From assembly GCA_017881145.1 (NCBI GenBank), contig JADGRG010000095.1:1-7876 (forward strand): a stretch of DNA of 7,876 nucleotides. Direction: 5' to 3'. Position numbers and translations under genes: made by a program. Numbering within the stretch: position 1 is the stretch's first letter; each line of letters starts with the position of its first letter. Positions 6,255-7,876 of this stretch are shown here, piece after piece. The stretch is from Sandaracinaceae bacterium (lineage in GTDB: Bacteria > Myxococcota_A > Polyangia > Polyangiales > JAFGIB01). The notes below the pieces were generated by a model, which was given only the letters and a program-made list of their open reading frames with translations, was not told the origin of the DNA and did not search any database.

Positions 6255-6419
6255 TACTGCTCCCAATCTCTCGTGGCTGGATTTCTGTACGCGATGGGCT
6301 TGGCCGGAAGGCGCGCGGCCGCGGGAATACTCCCTGTATTTCAAGGTCGCGCAACGCACCGGACGGGCCCATCCCGTGCGGAAAGGCGGTCGCGAGGAGG
6401 TTGGGATCAGTAGTGCTAG
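6248..6419. repeat. Inverted-repeat-bounded unit (19-bp arms), MITE-like or operator dyad
   Basis: CTAGCACTACTGCTCCCAA (6248-6266) and TTGGGATCAGTAGTGCTAG (6401-6419) are reverse complements at 18 of 19 positions. Weaker similarity continues inward (CGAGAGA against CGAGGAGG). The arms bound 172 bp with no gene inside. If the outer CTAG were a duplicated 4-bp target, the element would be 6252-6415 (164 bp) with 15-bp ends; a TA target reading is also possible. Internally there is a 10-base palindrome around CGCGGCCGCG and a small AATAC/GTATT hairpin near 6326-6340. No transposase is encoded, so a non-autonomous element is an inference; a divergent operator is the alternative. Confidence 0.55.
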
Positions 6420-6581
6420 GCGCTGCAACGCGCCGCTACTGCCTAGCAAGTGCAACACGCGAGCTTGGATAACACGAAGGTTAGCTCTCTGAAAATTGGC
6501 GTCGGAGGAAAATGACAACGTGCTTGCTGAGAGTTAGCATCCGGACGTAATACCGTCGCCTGAAGTTGTCTGAGGAGTAGC
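6255..6581. other. Divergent intergenic region, cysteine-rich gene / Ser-Thr kinase
   Basis: These 327 bp hold most of the 172-bp inverted-repeat unit, the adjoining stem-loops (6408-6447), and then a less GC-rich stretch (6466-6560) that is the likeliest place for the kinase promoter. A weak sigma-70-like pair, TTGCTG (6523-6528) and TAATAC (6547-6552) 18 bases apart, is only suggestive. A 12-codon frame, MTTCLLRVSIRT (ATG 6512 to TAA 6550), is preceded by GGAGG at 6504-6508 and might be a leader peptide, although its 3-base spacer is short. No sigma-54 match and no longer gene are seen. Confidence 0.45.
6408..6447. repeat. Alternative stem-loops next to the right inverted-repeat arm
   Basis: GCTAGGC (6415-6421) pairs exactly with GCCTAGC (6441-6447) across 19 bases. 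Alternatively CAGTAG (6408-6413) pairs with CTACTG (6436-6441) and GCGC (6420-6423) with GCGC (6430-6433). The motif CTACTG also occurs in the left arm of the larger inverted repeat, so three copies of related sequence compete for pairing. The hairpin lies 135-174 bases upstream of the kinase start. Function is unknown. Confidence 0.4.
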
Positions 6582-7876
6582 GTGATCAAGTCGAGGTCGA
6601 TCGACGCGAGCGAGGCGCTGGCTGCGGACTCGGAGCCTGCGACGGACTCACCCCAACGCAGCGCCAGAATCCGCGCGGCTGCGCGTGATGACGACGATCT
6701 GCTGAGCCCGGGTCACGTGATCGCCGGCAGGTACCGAATCCAGGAATGCCTCGGCCGGGGCGGGATGGGCGTCGTGTTTCGCGCAACCCACATGTTGAGC
6801 GAGAAGCACGTCGCGCTCAAGCACATGCGTCGGCCGACCAACGGCTCGCAAACGGCACAGCGCTTCTTGCGCGAGGCGCGCGCCGCGGGCCGCATCGACC
6901 ACCCGAATGTCGTCGACGTGTACGATGTGGGTGAGGACGACGGCCACGGCTACCTGGTCATGGAGCTGCTGCACGGCGAGTCGCTGGCTGATCGGCTAGA
7001 GCGCGGCGCGTTGCCGGTGACGGAAGCCGTCAACCTGCTCTTGCCGGCTATGCGCGGAGCAGCCGCGGCGCACAAGGTGGGGGTGATCCACCGCGATCTC
7101 AAGCCAGACAACATCTTCCTGTGCACGGGGCCCGACGGCATTGGGCGCGAAGCCAAAGTCCTCGACTTCGGGATCTCGTCGCTCACGACCGTCGATCTGG
7201 CGGAGCCCGCCATCACGCACGAGAACACCGTGCTGGGCACGCCCGCGTATATGTCGCCCGAGCAGTTGAAGAGCTCGCACAACCTGGACGGACGGACCGA
7301 TCAGTATTCTTTTGGAGTGATTCTCTACCAAGCACTGACAGGCGAGCTGCCCTTCCCCGACAAGAGCTTCACCGGCCTCATCACTGCAGTCGCAACCCAA
7401 GCCCCACGCCCGCCGAGGCTACTACGACCCGACCTGCCAGAGGAGGTCGAGCGCGTGCTGCTGCGTGCGCTCGCGCACGACCGGGAGAACCGCTACCCGG
7501 ACATGGAGGGCTTGATCGCGGCGCTTGCTCCCTTTGCCGGTCGCAACCCGAGCCAGCCACCGCTGGCTCAGCCGAAGCCGCCGCAACGAACCAGCGACGA
7601 GCGCAGCACGCTGGAGCTGGAGCTGGAGCTGGAGCTGGAGGTCGAGCGTGCGCCATCCGCGGCATTCGCGTCGCAGCCACCGGTGCAGGCACACGAGCTC
7701 GCCACGCCAGCGCCGCTGGCTATGGCTCCGGCGACCTCGAAACGGTCGACGGCCATCGCCATGGCGGCAGCCGCAGCTGCGGCGCTGCTGCTCGTGTTGT
7801 GGCTCGCACATGCCTCGCGGCCTGCGAGCGCCGTCGCGCGGGGTGCGCATGGCTCGGCTAGCGTGGCGACGCACAC
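6582..7876 (+). CDS. Membrane-anchored Hanks-type Ser/Thr protein kinase (PknB-like), partial
   Basis: It phosphorylates Ser/Thr of target proteins from ATP. After a charged, probably disordered N-terminus (1-48) the kinase domain (about 50-320) is complete: Gly loop GRGGMGVV (58-65), VALK Lys80, helix-C Glu98, HRDLKPDN (170-177, catalytic Asp172), DFG 195-197, an activation loop with T212 and T216, GTPAYMSPEQ (219-228), Asp240 in DQYSFGV, and Arg304. All catalytic residues are present, and the HRD arginine marks a kinase likely to be switched on by activation-loop phosphorylation. A Pro/Gln-rich linker follows, with five Leu-Glu repeats (344-353), then a lone membrane span (about 390-410, Ala7 then LLLVLWLA) after Lys387-Arg388. 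The extracytoplasmic part is cut off at the right edge, so the sensor type is unknown. GTG 6582 has GGAG (6574-6577) 4 bases upstream; an in-frame TGA at 6561 excludes a longer start, and no other ATG precedes the Gly loop. It is divergent from the cysteine-rich gene. Confidence 0.95.
   Translation, partial: MIKSRSIDASEALAADSEPATDSPQRSARIRAAARDDDDLLSPGHVIAGRYRIQECLGRGGMGVVFRATHMLSEKHVALKHMRRPTNGSQTAQRFLREARAAGRIDHPNVVDVYDVGEDDGHGYLVMELLHGESLADRLERGALPVTEAVNLLLPAMRGAAAAHKVGVIHRDLKPDNIFLCTGPDGIGREAKVLDFGISSLTTVDLAEPAITHENTVLGTPAYMSPEQLKSSHNLDGRTDQYSFGVILYQALTGELPFPDKSFTGLITAVATQAPRPPRLLRPDLPEEVERVLLRALAHDRENRYPDMEGLIAALAPFAGRNPSQPPLAQPKPPQRTSDERSTLELELELELEVERAPSAAFASQPPVQAHELATPAPLAMAPATSKRSTAIAMAAAAAAALLLVLWLAHASRPASAVARGAHGSASVATH
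7611..7640 (+). repeat. Hexanucleotide tandem repeat (CTGGAG x5) inside the kinase gene
   Basis: Five perfect copies of CTGGAG encode five Leu-Glu pairs between the kinase domain and the membrane span, followed by a diverged GTCGAG copy (Val-Glu). Because the unit is six bases, slippage would add or remove two residues without shifting the frame, changing linker length and charge. This is a simple-sequence tract; whether it varies between strains cannot be seen here. Confidence 0.9.

Noticed and set aside
6408..6460. Considered as an integron attC-like site because of the nested stems.
   Set aside because: The conserved GTT/AAC core sites at the ends are missing and there is no cassette or integrase nearby.
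6415..6474. A 19-codon plus-strand frame starting at the GTG in the right inverted-repeat arm, preceded by GAGG.
   Set aside because: It mirrors the left-arm sequence by symmetry of the repeat, overlaps the stem-loops and has no protein-like character.

Overview
The window is GC-rich, with a strong G/C preference at third codon positions. It is most likely chromosomal DNA from a myxobacterium or a close relative (Myxococcota). That placement is an inference from three things: a Hanks-type Ser/Thr kinase with an Ala/Leu membrane anchor, secreted proteins with a many-cysteine N-terminal module plus beta-sandwich segments, and a close match to a sigma-54 promoter. No rRNA, tRNA, CRISPR array or transposase gene was seen.

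Layout: the left half is on the minus strand. Read in the direction of transcription, it holds a GT-B glycosyltransferase (2361-3809), a possible 48-residue small ORF that runs into the next start (2102-2248), a tandem PRC-barrel protein (1317-2117), and the first 347 codons of an exported beta-propeller protein (start at 1043, cut by the left edge). The propeller gene has its own candidate sigma-54 promoter at 1094-1109, so this row is probably several transcription units. A 281-bp divergent region (3810-4090) with two interleaved perfect inverted repeats separates the glycosyltransferase from a plus-strand putative lipoprotein (4091-5101). That lipoprotein converges, across 22 bp made up almost entirely of one GC hairpin, with a minus-strand cysteine-rich exported protein (5124-6254). 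A second divergent region (6255-6581), containing a nearly perfect 19-bp inverted repeat pair, leads into a plus-strand membrane-anchored Ser/Thr protein kinase (6582 to the right edge, incomplete).

Functionally the window looks like cell-envelope biology: three exported proteins, a sugar transferase, a likely stress or envelope-associated PRC-barrel protein and a signalling kinase. The convergent pair at 4091-6254 shares a beta-sandwich, carboxypeptidase-regulatory-like style and may form one surface module, but nothing in the sequence proves interaction. No clearly new multi-gene defence or metabolic system is visible. The most unusual signals are non-coding: the interleaved inverted repeats at 3867-3926 and the 172-bp inverted-repeat unit at 6248-6419, whose left arm supplies the apparent ribosome binding site and start codon of the cysteine-rich gene.
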